This document shows positions 8,090 through 17,035 of a DNA stretch of 46,951 nucleotides, one piece after another. Within the stretch, counting starts at the first letter, position 1. Each line of letters begins with the position of its first letter. A program made the translations under genes and the position numbers. The notes under the pieces are model-generated. The model made no database searches. It was given only the letters and a program-made list of their open reading frames with translations, and was not told the origin of the DNA. Source of the DNA: Prevotella sp. (GTDB lineage: Bacteria; Bacteroidota; Bacteroidia; Bacteroidales; Bacteroidaceae). Where the stretch lies: positions 1 to 46,951 of the forward strand of contig JAHHQW010000013.1 in assembly GCA_020026195.1 (NCBI GenBank), written 5' to 3'.

Positions 8090-9541
8090 TTATTTACCGT
8101 TTTCCTTTAATGTTGCTAAAACATCTTTATTAACGCTGAAGGTGTATTTCTCTCTAAGACGTGCTACCCATTTCTCGTGTAACATATCCTGATAGTCGGC
8201 TGTTACCTGTGCCTTTACATCTTCCATGCATTCGGGACCTTTCTTAAGAATCTTTCCGTAAGTAGAAGCATAAGGATAACGTTTCATTGAATCTATTTTT
8301 GCATCTTGGATGCCAAATTCGTAACGGTCAACAAGTCCGTTGTCGCCTTTCTTGAAAATACCCTTTTCTACACGTATACGAAGAATTGAGTCGTTATTGA
8401 ATGACTTGCGCAGAACACCAGCCCATACGTCAAATGAAACTTTCTTAAGACTCTTTTTGACTGCTTCGATGTCGGCTTCATCCTTAGCATAGTATGCTAT
8501 ACCCTTAAAGCGAGGCTCGTCCCAAGCATAACGTTTCTTGTTTTTCTTAAAGAACTTTTTGAGTGCTTTTTTGTTAGTGCCTACCGAACCCCATACTTCT
8601 CTGTTACTTACTTCGAAGAGTAAAAGACCGTCATGGTATTCGCGAATAAGATTCTTGAATTCTGGATCCTTATTCTGCATGTCTGCAGCATACTTGTCCA
8701 TAAGCTGTTCTTTGGTATATGTACCGTCAGAAGCTTTTACGATTGAATCTATCTTCTCGTCTGCAATATTGTCCCTTATGTTCTTTACTTCAATGTAATC
8801 GTATATACCTTGTTTTGCTTCGTCAAAAGTCTCAAACGGACGCTTCTTAGCGAGAAGCATGATATGGAAACCGGCAGGAGACTGGAAAGGCTTGCTTATT
8901 TCACCTTCCTTCAACTTAAGCATCTGATCGTCGAATTCTTTCATGAGCTGACCTTTATAAAGCCAACCCAGTACACCGCCACGCTTTGCAGAACGTGTAT
9001 CGTCTGAACATTCGTTAGCAAGACGTACGAAAGCATCTTTCGGATCTCCCTTGAAGTTGATAATCTCGTTATATATTGAGTCTATGCGCTGTTTTGCAAC
9101 TGCAATTTCTTCTTTGCTTGCTTTCTGCTTAACTCTTACATATATATGTGCTGGTAAAAACCATCCGTCATCGCCAACTCTTTCTTTTGTACTGTTGTAC
9201 ATCTTAAGAGCAAACTTCTTTACATCATCGTCATTAACGAGTGTAGGTTTAATCTGCTGATCTCTGTACATCAAATATTCTCTTTTGAAAGAGCTCAGAG
9301 TATCTAACTGTCTTGCAAGAGCATCCTCTACTTTCAGTTTGTAGTTGATGAACATCGGAAGATATTCGTCTATCGACTTTTTGTCTATTACATTTCCAGA
9401 GTTGTTCTTATTATATGAATATTCGAACTCTGATTTGTATATCGGCTTACCGTTGATTGTCATAATCACCGGGTCGTTACTCTGTGCAAATGCAGCTCCC
9501 GCAGCGAAAAGGAGGGATGCTGCTAACATCTTAAATCTCAT
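8090..9541 (-). CDS. Periplasmic peptidylprolyl isomerase (PpiC/parvulin type)
   Basis: A 483-residue exported protein. The signal peptide MRFKMLAASLLFAAGAAFA is followed by VIMTINGKPIYKSEFEY, which is typical of the SurA/PrsA N-terminal segment. One parvulin domain lies at about 125-240, with RGGVLGWLYKGQLMKEF and SPAGFHIMLLAKKRP. The C-terminal third is charged and not assigned. A second start at Met5 would also give a signal peptide. The gene lies 30 bases after guaB and abuts the next foldase with no gap, so the two foldases are probably made together. Confidence 0.88.
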   Translation of the reverse strand: MRFKMLAASLLFAAGAAFAQSNDPVIMTINGKPIYKSEFEYSYNKNNSGNVIDKKSIDEYLPMFINYKLKVEDALARQLDTLSSFKREYLMYRDQQIKPTLVNDDDVKKFALKMYNSTKERVGDDGWFLPAHIYVRVKQKASKEEIAVAKQRIDSIYNEIINFKGDPKDAFVRLANECSDDTRSAKRGGVLGWLYKGQLMKEFDDQMLKLKEGEISKPFQSPAGFHIMLLAKKRPFETFDEAKQGIYDYIEVKNIRDNIADEKIDSIVKASDGTYTKEQLMDKYAADMQNKDPEFKNLIREYHDGLLLFEVSNREVWGSVGTNKKALKKFFKKNKKRYAWDEPRFKGIAYYAKDEADIEAVKKSLKKVSFDVWAGVLRKSFNNDSILRIRVEKGIFKKGDNGLVDRYEFGIQDAKIDSMKRYPYASTYGKILKKGPECMEDVKAQVTADYQDMLHEKWVARLREKYTFSVNKDVLATLKENGK

Positions 9542-9571
9542 ATTATCCGTATATGTATGTCTCTTTATGTT

Positions 9572-11053
9572 TTATTCCTGACGACGTGAATAATTAGGTG
9601 CTTCGCTTGTAATGGTGATGTCATGCGGATGGCTCTCCAATACACCGGCACCGGTTATTCTTGTGAATTTTGCATCGTGCAGATGTTCTATGTCGGGTGC
9701 ACCGCAGTAACCCATACCTGCTCTAAGACCTCCGACGAGCTGATAGATAACTTCCTGTAATGTACCTTTGTATGCAACACGTCCTGCAATTCCTTCCGGA
9801 ACGAGTTTCTTTACATCCTTTGTACCTGCCTGGAAATATCTGTCCTTGCTACCATTTTCCATTGCTTCGAGTGAACCCATTCCACGATAGCTCTTGAATT
9901 TTCTTCCGTTCATGATGATTGTGTCACCGGGGCTTTCTTCTGTTCCTGCAACGAGTGAACCAATCATTACGCTGTAACCGCCGGCTGCAAGAGCCTTAAC
10001 GATATCGCCAGAATAACGAAGACCACCGTCGGCAATCAGAGGAACACCTGTTCCTGCAAGAGCACATGCTACGTCGTAAACAGCGCTGAGCTGAGGAACA
10101 CCGACACCGGCAACTACACGTGTTGTACAGATAGAACCCGGACCGATACCAACCTTGATGGCATCAGCACCATTGTCTACGAGTAATTTTGCAGCTGCAC
10201 CAGTGGCAACATTACCTACTACTATATCTACGTTGGGGAATTCTTTCTTAGCCTGAATAAGTTTTTCGATAACAAACTTAGAATGTCCGTGTGCTGTATC
10301 AATTACGATTGCATCGGCACCTGCATTTACAAGAGCCTGCATACGTTCCATTGTGTCTGCTGTTACGCCAACACCTGCTGCAACTCTCAGACGACCTTTC
10401 TCGTCCTTGCATGCCATAGGTTTGTCTTTTGCCTTTGTAATATCCTTGTAAGTAATCAGACCTACAAGTTTGTTTTCTGAATCTACAACGGGAAGTTTCT
10501 CGATCTTGTTTTCCTGTAATATTCTTGCAGCTGCCTTAAGGTCTGTCTTGATGTTTGTAGTAACAAGATTTTCTTTTGTCATTACATCATCAATGTTCTT
10601 GTCCATATTACCTTCAAAACGTAAGTCTCTGTTGGTAACGATACCTACGAGGTGCTTCTCTCCGTCTACAACAGGAATACCTCCGATGTGATATTCTGCC
10701 ATCATGTTGAGAGCTTCCTTAACAGTAGAGCCTCTCATGATTGTTACAGGATCGTATATCATACCGTTTTCAGCACGCTTTACGATAGCAACCTGTCTTG
10801 CCTGTTCTTCAATAGACATGTTCTTATGGATTACACCGATACCTCCTTCGCGAGCTATGGCGATAGCCATTGCTGCTTCGGTTACGGTGTCCATTGCTGC
10901 CGTAACAAAAGGTATATTAAGTTCGATGTTTCTTGAGAATTTTGTCTTTAATTCTACTGTTCTGGGTAAAACTTCCGAATAAGCGGGCACTAAAAGGACG
11001 TCATCGAATGTAAGACCGTCCATTATTATTTTATCTGCAACAAATGATGACAT
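9572..11053 (-). CDS. guaB: Inosine-5'-monophosphate dehydrogenase
   Basis: A 493-residue full-length IMPDH. It opens with LTFDDVLLVPAYSEVLPR and carries two CBS domains (about 95-205). The catalytic loop GPGSICTTRVVAGVGVPQ contains the thioimidate cysteine, and the flap region is YRGMGSLEAM. It converts IMP to XMP with NAD, the committed step of GMP synthesis. It is the first gene of a minus-strand run through the foldases to mutL, with its own promoter-like -7 box upstream. Confidence 0.97.
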   Translation of the reverse strand: MSSFVADKIIMDGLTFDDVLLVPAYSEVLPRTVELKTKFSRNIELNIPFVTAAMDTVTEAAMAIAIAREGGIGVIHKNMSIEEQARQVAIVKRAENGMIYDPVTIMRGSTVKEALNMMAEYHIGGIPVVDGEKHLVGIVTNRDLRFEGNMDKNIDDVMTKENLVTTNIKTDLKAAARILQENKIEKLPVVDSENKLVGLITYKDITKAKDKPMACKDEKGRLRVAAGVGVTADTMERMQALVNAGADAIVIDTAHGHSKFVIEKLIQAKKEFPNVDIVVGNVATGAAAKLLVDNGADAIKVGIGPGSICTTRVVAGVGVPQLSAVYDVACALAGTGVPLIADGGLRYSGDIVKALAAGGYSVMIGSLVAGTEESPGDTIIMNGRKFKSYRGMGSLEAMENGSKDRYFQAGTKDVKKLVPEGIAGRVAYKGTLQEVIYQLVGGLRAGMGYCGAPDIEHLHDAKFTRITGAGVLESHPHDITITSEAPNYSRRQE

Positions 11054-11079
11054 AATATTAAGTTATAATTAATTGCGTG

Positions 11080-11087
11080 CAAATATA
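11080..11087 (-). promoter_or_regulatory. Probable guaB promoter -7 box
   Basis: TATATTTG on the minus strand, 27 bases before the guaB ATG, matches the Bacteroidetes -7 element TAnnTTTG. No TTTG lies at the ideal 19-base spacing upstream, so only half the signature is met. The recQ-guaB gap (100 bases, AT-rich) shows no clear terminator, so read-through from recQ is possible. Confidence 0.45.
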
Positions 11088-11153
11088 GCACAAATATTCA
11101 ATATAGTATGTGTTTTTTTATTTTTTATAATTTGATAGAATGCTTTTAATGTG

Positions 11154-13328
11154 TTAGTTAGCCATTTCTGAAATAAATTTGATACGTATCAGACGTATTT
11201 CCTCTTCTGCATAATCACTGCCGAATTCTTTCATGGCTTCTTCCAGACTGTCAGTCTCGCTTTCTCTAAAATATTCGTATACATCATCTACATCTTCTTC
11301 ATCCATGATGTTGTCTATGAAATAGTCAATGTTTATTCTTGTTCCGCTGTATACGATTGTTTCCATCTCATCGAGTAACTCTGAGAAATCTATGTTCTTT
11401 GATTCTGCAAGATCGTCAAGATCTACTTGTCTGTCAATGCTTTCAATAATGCTTACTTTGAGCAGAGACTTATTAGCAACAGTTCTTACTCTCAGGTCGG
11501 AAGGACGTTCTATCTCGTTCTCTTCGCAATAGTTGGCGATTAGCTCTATGAATTCCTTGCCGTAGCGTCTTGCCTTTCCAGCACCGACACCCTGAATGTT
11601 TTGGAGTTCTTCCATCGTTATAGGGTATACTGTCGCCATCTGTTCCAGAGATACGTCTTGGAATATTACATAGGGAGGAAGTTTGTGCTTCTTTGCAGTC
11701 TCTTTTCTCAAATCTTTAAGCATCTTGTAAAGGGTGGGGTCGAGCACGCATCCTGATGCTTCTATGTTTGTATCTTCGCTTTCTTCAAATTCCCTGTTCT
11801 TCACAACCATGAAGGATTGAGGATTCTTGATAAACTTCTTTCCTGATGGTGTTATCTTAAGCAGACCGTACGATTCTACATCCTTAAATATGTATCCGGC
11901 AATCATTGCCTGTCTAAGAATGGCTTTCCAATAGTCGGCACTTACGTCATCGCCAGAACCAAATTCATCTAAGTCATTGTGTTTGTGCGATTCTATATCA
12001 TCGTTCAACTCTCCTCTAAGGAAGTTTATGACATAATCTGCACAGAAGTTCTCTTTTACGGCAGCTATTGCCTTAAGCATAGTAACTAATTCGTCCTTTG
12101 CTTCTTCCGGCTTGTTAGGATTAAGACAGTTGTCACAGTTGCCGCAGTTATCTGATTCGTATTTTTCTCCGAAGTAATGTAACAGGAGTTTTCTTCTGCA
12201 TACTGAAGATTCTGCGTATGCAGCAGTTTCTTCGAGAAGTTGTTTTCCGATGTCTTGTTCGGCAACAGGTTTGCCTTCCATGAACTTTTCAAGTTTCTTC
12301 AGGTCCTTGTGCGAATAGAATGCAATACACTTGCCTTCACCTCCGTCACGTCCTGCACGTCCTGTTTCCTGATAATATCCTTCAAGACTCTTTGGAATAT
12401 CATAATGGATAACAAATCTTACGTCTGGTTTGTCAATACCCATGCCGAATGCAATAGTTGCAACGATGACATCAATATCTTCAGAAAGAAATGCATCCTG
12501 AGTTTGCGAACGTGTGGCGGGATCGAGACCTGCATGATAAGGAGCGGCCTTGATATTATTAGCCTGTAGTACGGCAGCCAGTTCTTCAACCTTTTTTCTT
12601 GAGAGGCAGTAGATGATGCCGCTCTTGTTTCTGTTCTGCATGATGAACATTATAATCTGTTTGTCGATGTCGTTACCTTTCGGACGAACTTCGTAATACA
12701 GATTTGGGCGGTTGAACGAACTCTTGAACTGTCTTGCATCCATGATGCCTAAGTTTTTCATGATGTCCGTACGAACCTTATCGGTTGCAGTGGCTGTCAG
12801 TGCTATGACAGGAGCTTTGCCTATTTCGTTGATTATTGGGCGTATGCGTCTGTATTCAGGTCGGAAATCGTGTCCCCATTCTGAAATACAGTGCGCTTCG
12901 TCAATGGCATAAAATGAAATCTTAACGGTTTTGAGGAAGTCCGTGTATTCGTCTTTTGTTAGTGACTCCGGAGCCACGTAAAGAAGTTTGGTCTTACCTT
13001 TTTTTATGTCGTTCTTAACCTGTTCGATGGCAGCTTTGTTGAGCGAAGAGTTGAGATAATGAGCCACACCATCTTCGTCACTCATACTGTTTATTACATC
13101 CACCTGATTCTTCATCAGCGCAATAAGCGGTGATATAACAATTGCCGTACCATCCATTATCAGTGATGGAAGCTGATAACATAATGATTTACCTCCGCCT
13201 GTCGGCATCAGTACGAATGTGTCATTTCCATCAAGAACATTTTGTATTATGGCTTCCTGATCTCCCTTAAAAGAATCAAAGCCAAAAAAATGTTTCAGTT
13301 TTCCCGTTAGATCTATTTTGTTAACCAT
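11154..13328 (-). CDS. recQ: ATP-dependent DNA helicase RecQ
   Basis: A superfamily-2 3'-5' helicase of 724 residues from ATG at 13328 (MVNKIDLTGKLKHFFGF). The ATG at 13355 would add nine unlikely residues. Motif I is MPTGGGKSLCYQLP, motif II is DEAHCISEWGHDFRPEY and motif VI is YYQETGRAGRDG. The RecQ zinc-binding cysteines lie in CRRKLL and CGNCDNC, followed by winged-helix and HRDC-like regions (PYVIFQDVSLEQMA). A long acidic C-terminal extension follows. RecQ unwinds recombination and stalled-fork intermediates. It is third in the clpP-clpX-recQ order. Confidence 0.96.
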   Translation of the reverse strand: MVNKIDLTGKLKHFFGFDSFKGDQEAIIQNVLDGNDTFVLMPTGGGKSLCYQLPSLIMDGTAIVISPLIALMKNQVDVINSMSDEDGVAHYLNSSLNKAAIEQVKNDIKKGKTKLLYVAPESLTKDEYTDFLKTVKISFYAIDEAHCISEWGHDFRPEYRRIRPIINEIGKAPVIALTATATDKVRTDIMKNLGIMDARQFKSSFNRPNLYYEVRPKGNDIDKQIIMFIMQNRNKSGIIYCLSRKKVEELAAVLQANNIKAAPYHAGLDPATRSQTQDAFLSEDIDVIVATIAFGMGIDKPDVRFVIHYDIPKSLEGYYQETGRAGRDGGEGKCIAFYSHKDLKKLEKFMEGKPVAEQDIGKQLLEETAAYAESSVCRRKLLLHYFGEKYESDNCGNCDNCLNPNKPEEAKDELVTMLKAIAAVKENFCADYVINFLRGELNDDIESHKHNDLDEFGSGDDVSADYWKAILRQAMIAGYIFKDVESYGLLKITPSGKKFIKNPQSFMVVKNREFEESEDTNIEASGCVLDPTLYKMLKDLRKETAKKHKLPPYVIFQDVSLEQMATVYPITMEELQNIQGVGAGKARRYGKEFIELIANYCEENEIERPSDLRVRTVANKSLLKVSIIESIDRQVDLDDLAESKNIDFSELLDEMETIVYSGTRINIDYFIDNIMDEEDVDDVYEYFRESETDSLEEAMKEFGSDYAEEEIRLIRIKFISEMAN

Positions 13329-13372
13329 ATTTCTACATGTTAATTCTTGAACCATTGCGCCAATTAACCTGA

Positions 13373-14626
13373 CTACTCTGTTTCGAGTTTCGTGAGGTGT
13401 GATTTGTCCATCTGGGCCTTGGCGTATTCTAAGGTTACATTGAATTCTTTTACCTTTTTAGAAGGAATTTCATACATCGAGTCGATCATGATGCTTTCAA
13501 CGATAGATCTCAAGCCTCGTGCACCGAGTTTGTATTCCATTGCCTTATCCACGATAAACTGCAGTACGTCATCATCAAACGTCAGTTTTATACCATCCAT
13601 CTCGAACAGTTTCTGATATTGCTTTATGATGGAGTTCTTAGGTTCTATTAGAATCTTTTCCAACGCTTTTCTGTTAAGAGGATTAAGATGAGTAAGTACC
13701 GGAAGACGACCTATGATTTCGGGAATAAGACCGAACGATTTCAGATCCTGAGGCAGAATATACTGAATCATATCCTCTTTGTCTATATGACGGATATTCT
13801 GTACAGAGTTATAACCCACAACATGAGTGTTTAGTCTCTGTGCAATTTTACGTTCAATACCGTCGAATGCACCACCGCAGATAAACAGAATGTTCTTGGT
13901 ATCTAAGTGTATATAATCTTGATCTGGATGTTTGCGTCCTCCCTTTGGCGGAACATTGACAATAGAGCCTTCAAGTAGTTTTAACATACTCTGCTGGACA
14001 CCCTCTCCGCTTACGTCACGTGTGATAGAAGGGTTGTCGCTCTTACGTGCTATTTTGTCAATCTCGTCAATGAATACTATTCCGCGTTCGGCTGCTTCCT
14101 GGTCATAATCTGCTACCTGAAGCAGACGGCTCAGGATGCTCTCGACGTCCTCGCCAACGTAACCCGCCTCGGTAAATACCGTGGCATCTACAATTGTAAA
14201 CGGAACATCAAGAAGTTTTGCAATGGTACGTGCCATAAGAGTTTTGCCCGTACCAGTGCTTCCAACCATTATGATGTTACTCTTCTCTATTTCAACGCCG
14301 TTATCGTCATTTTTCTGAGCAAGGCGTTTGTAGTGATTGTAAACGGCTACCGAAAGATACCTCTTGGCATCATCCTGTCCTATTACATACTGGTCGAGAT
14401 ATTCTTTTATTTCAATAGGCTTAGGAATCTTTTTTAAGTCAATGTCCTTAACCTTAGCTGATTTCTTCGTTTTCTCATCAGCAGAAGCTTCTGCCATACC
14501 GTTAGCTTCGAGAATATGATAAGCTTGGCTTACGCAGCTGTCGCAGATGTAACCGCTCATGCCTGTAAGCAGCAGGTTTACTTCATTTTCTCCTCTTCCG
14601 CAGAAACTACAAACTTTCTTTTTCAT
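13373..14626 (-). CDS. clpX: ATP-dependent Clp protease ATP-binding subunit ClpX
   Basis: A 417-residue AAA+ unfoldase of standard length. An N-terminal zinc-binding domain (Cys6, Cys9, Cys28, Cys31) is followed by Walker A GSTGTGKT (122-129), Walker B IVFIDEID (183-190) and the ClpX hallmark RDVSGEGVQQSMLKLLEG. The loop that carries IGF in E. coli reads VVGYN (269-273); I believe this is a Bacteroidetes variant of the ClpP-docking tripeptide. The gene overlaps the clpP 3' end by 20 bases, giving tight coupling. Confidence 0.97.
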   Translation of the reverse strand: MKKKVCSFCGRGENEVNLLLTGMSGYICDSCVSQAYHILEANGMAEASADEKTKKSAKVKDIDLKKIPKPIEIKEYLDQYVIGQDDAKRYLSVAVYNHYKRLAQKNDDNGVEIEKSNIIMVGSTGTGKTLMARTIAKLLDVPFTIVDATVFTEAGYVGEDVESILSRLLQVADYDQEAAERGIVFIDEIDKIARKSDNPSITRDVSGEGVQQSMLKLLEGSIVNVPPKGGRKHPDQDYIHLDTKNILFICGGAFDGIERKIAQRLNTHVVGYNSVQNIRHIDKEDMIQYILPQDLKSFGLIPEIIGRLPVLTHLNPLNRKALEKILIEPKNSIIKQYQKLFEMDGIKLTFDDDVLQFIVDKAMEYKLGARGLRSIVESIMIDSMYEIPSKKVKEFNVTLEYAKAQMDKSHLTKLETE

Positions 14627-15293
14627 CTGCCTGTTTGCGCTTTAAAACACTATCAATCATACCGTATTCCTTAGCTTCTTCTGCTGTCATCCAGTAGTTA
14701 CGGTCAGAGTCGTTCCAGACTTTGTCGAAAGGTGTGTGTGAATGATCCGAAATAATGGTATAAAGTTCTTTCTTGTATTTCATTATTTCTCTTGCCTCGA
14801 TTTCTATATCAGAAGCCTGACCTTGTACGCCGCCTAATGGCTGGTGTATCATAACTCTGGCATGAGTAAGAGCCGAGCGCTTGCCTTCTTGTCCTGCAAC
14901 GAGCAGAACGGCTGCCATGGATGCAGCCATACCTGTACAGATTGTAGCCACGTCGCTGGTTATAAACTGCATTGTGTCGTATATTCCGAGACCTGCAGTA
15001 ACACTGCCGCCGGGAGAATTTATATAGATTGAAATATCCTTGCCCGGTTCAACTGAGTCAAGGTACAGCAGCTGCGCCTGCAGTGTGTTTGCAGTATAAT
15101 CGTCTATCTGTGTTCCTAAAAATATAATACGGTCCATCATCAGTCGTGAGAAGACGTCGAGCTGAGTTACGTTAAGCTGTCTTTCTTCCAGAATATATGG
15201 GTTAAGGTAACTGTTCTGTGCCTTTATCACATCGTCTATTACCATTCCGTTCATACCGAGATGTCCGGTAGCATATTTTCTAAAATCTCTCAT
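14607..15293 (-). CDS. clpP: ATP-dependent Clp protease proteolytic subunit (ClpX-linked ClpP)
   Basis: A 228-residue ClpP with Ser125 (GMAASMAA) and His150 (VMIHQPLGG). The third triad position, normally Asp in a DRD-x-W/F context, is Asn199 in DSDRNYWM (codon AAC). Asp197 lies two residues before. A comparable Asp-to-Asn change is known in Listeria ClpP1, whose activity depends on its partner ClpP2. The rest of the fold, including the NPYILEER handle region and GVQGQASDIEIEAREI, is standard. It is first gene of clpP-clpX-recQ. The clpP2 gene at 2.2 kb keeps the Asp, so a mixed particle is conceivable. Some activity may remain with Asn. Confidence 0.95.
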   Translation of the reverse strand: MRDFRKYATGHLGMNGMVIDDVIKAQNSYLNPYILEERQLNVTQLDVFSRLMMDRIIFLGTQIDDYTANTLQAQLLYLDSVEPGKDISIYINSPGGSVTAGLGIYDTMQFITSDVATICTGMAASMAAVLLVAGQEGKRSALTHARVMIHQPLGGVQGQASDIEIEAREIMKYKKELYTIISDHSHTPFDKVWNDSDRNYWMTAEEAKEYGMIDSVLKRKQADEKESL

Positions 15294-15320
15294 AAGTAGT
15301 TCATTTATTTTTCAAAAGTT

Positions 15321-15394
15321 ACAAAAAAAGAGGTTACTGACTCTTTTATTATATTTGTAAAAACAAAGATAGTAAAAAAAGTCAATAACCTCTT
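15321..15394 (-). terminator. Long inverted repeat with T-run between tig and clpP
   Basis: On plus, AAGAGGTTACTGACT (15328-15342) and AGTCAATAACCTCTT (15380-15394) are inverted copies, 14 of 15 matching. Read on minus, the second arm runs into seven Ts, so it resembles a terminator for tig, though the loop (37 nt) is very long. The loop contains the clpP promoter box, so the repeat may instead be an operator. Confidence 0.5.
15364..15371 (-). promoter_or_regulatory. Probable clpP-clpX-recQ promoter -7 box
   Basis: TATCTTTG on minus matches TAnnTTTG and lies 71 bases before the clpP start, inside the loop of the inverted repeat at 15328-15394. No TTTG is found at 19-base spacing, so support is partial. 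Confidence 0.45.
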
Positions 15395-15428
15395 ATTTAA
15401 AAGAAGTTTTTTATTAAATTTTATTCTT

Positions 15429-16790
15429 TTATGCGAACAACTTGTTGAAATCTTCGAAAGAAATGTTCTTATCGTCAATTGTAACAGTAGTCTTTACACT
15501 TGCAACAATCTTCTCGTCGATAGCATTGTCGAGAATTCTTGTGCGCATCTCTTCCTTTCCAATGAGTTCTTCAGCATATTTTTCGATGTATTCTTCGGGC
15601 ATGTTGCTCATTCCATACTGAATGAACATCTCTCTTGCCATGTTCTGTGATGCTTTCTTAACGTCAGCGTCATCTATCTTGATGTTGAACAAAGTAACGA
15701 GTTTGTTCTTGATAAGATGCCATGTAAGAGCCTCGATGCTTGCAGGGAATTCCTTTTCAACATCTTCTGCAGCCTTTGCCTTGTCTTCTGCCTTAGAACC
15801 TTCAATCATGATTCTCTTGAGGAGTGCTTCGGGGTATTCGAGCTTACCAACCTTGTCTTCGCACTTCTTCTTCAGGTCAAGAAGGAGTCTGAGGTCCTGC
15901 TGAGGTTCTACCTGGGGCTTGAGAGCTTCCTTAATCTTGTTACGGTATTCTTCTTCTGTCTTAACAGTATCCTTACCGAATGAAGCGTCGAAGAGTTCCT
16001 GGTTGATCTCACCCTTAACGTAGCGAGAGATACCTGTTACCTGGTATGTGAATTCTGCTGTAAGGTTTTCAGCCTTCTCTTTGTCAATCTTCATCATTGC
16101 AGAGAGCTCGGCAACACTTTCGTAAGCCTTCTTCGGGCAGAATGTGATGATGTCACCCTTCTTGGCACCTTCGAACAATTTCTTCTGGTCTTCGTTCTTG
16201 ATGTATGAAGGCATAATCTTAGAGTCAGCTACTACGAGACCTTCCTCGTTGTTGCTGCCGTCTGCGTTAAGCTCTCTCAGGTCACCTGTCAGGATATCGC
16301 CGTCCTGGTAGTCCTCAACTTCTTCGTTGTGGCCTGTACGTGATCTGAACATTTCAACCTGCTCGTCGATCAGCTTGTCGTCGATGTCAATGTGATAGTA
16401 TGTAAGTTTGTCTCTCTTGTCAAGTTTGATGTCAAACTCAGGAGCAACGGCAATATCGAATATGAATTCGAACGGACCTTTGTTCTCTAAGTCCTGAGGA
16501 ACCTGCTTTTCTGAAGGAATAGGTTCTCCGAGCATTTCGATTTTGTTTTCTCTGATGTAACCATACATTCCGTCGCCTACGAGTTTGTTGATTTCCTCTA
16601 TCTTTGCAGAAGTACCGTACATCTGATTGATACGTCCCATAGGAATCATACCTTTTCTGAAACCAGGCATTTCAGCTTTTTTACGAATGTCCTTAAGTCT
16701 TTTTGTCAGATTCTCTGCATAATCGTTCTCCTCGATGACAATGGTCATAACGCCATTAATCTTATCAGGATTTTCAAATGTTACTTTCAT
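15429..16790 (-). CDS. tig: Trigger factor
   Basis: A 453-residue trigger factor with the standard order. The ribosome-binding domain has the signature PGFRKGMIPMGRI near residues 43-55, followed by an FKBP-like PPIase domain (about 155-250) and a helical C-terminal chaperone domain. It binds nascent chains at the ribosome exit tunnel. Its place upstream of clpP-clpX mirrors the tig-clpP-clpX order of many bacteria. A promoter-like box lies 54 bases upstream, and an unusual inverted repeat separates it from clpP. Confidence 0.95.
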   Translation of the reverse strand: MKVTFENPDKINGVMTIVIEENDYAENLTKRLKDIRKKAEMPGFRKGMIPMGRINQMYGTSAKIEEINKLVGDGMYGYIRENKIEMLGEPIPSEKQVPQDLENKGPFEFIFDIAVAPEFDIKLDKRDKLTYYHIDIDDKLIDEQVEMFRSRTGHNEEVEDYQDGDILTGDLRELNADGSNNEEGLVVADSKIMPSYIKNEDQKKLFEGAKKGDIITFCPKKAYESVAELSAMMKIDKEKAENLTAEFTYQVTGISRYVKGEINQELFDASFGKDTVKTEEEYRNKIKEALKPQVEPQQDLRLLLDLKKKCEDKVGKLEYPEALLKRIMIEGSKAEDKAKAAEDVEKEFPASIEALTWHLIKNKLVTLFNIKIDDADVKKASQNMAREMFIQYGMSNMPEEYIEKYAEELIGKEEMRTRILDNAIDEKIVASVKTTVTIDDKNISFEDFNKLFA

Positions 16791-16844
16791 TTCTTTTGTT
16801 TATATTATTGTTATTTCTATTTTCAATAGGTAGTCAATGACTTG

Positions 16845-16852
16845 CAAAGGTA
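16845..16852 (-). promoter_or_regulatory. Probable tig promoter -7 box
   Basis: TACCTTTG on minus, 54 bases before the tig ATG, matches TAnnTTTG. The upstream TTTG is not at the usual spacing. The rest of the 245-base gap toward lptB holds only AT-rich sequence and the lptB terminator. Confidence 0.45.
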
Positions 16853-16981
16853 ATTATAAATAGTGTAAACACCTAAATTAATGTTGAAAAATAACTATAA
16901 TAATGTCTTTTATGTTATTTGTGCGTGTTTCTCCTTGCATTTAATATGTGTTGTCTGCGCTTTTTTGTGTAAAAATAGTGC

Positions 16982-17012
16982 AAAAATAAAGGCGCATTAA
17001 CGGTGCGCCTTT
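16982..17012 (-). terminator. Terminator of lptB
   Basis: AAAGGCGCA (16988-16996) and TGCGCCTTT (17004-17012) make a perfect 9-bp stem with a 7-nt loop. On minus it is followed by ATTTTTG. It lies 24 bases after the lptB stop and insulates it from tig. Confidence 0.88.
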
Positions 17013-17035
17013 ATAAATGTTTATTGTGAAGTCTT

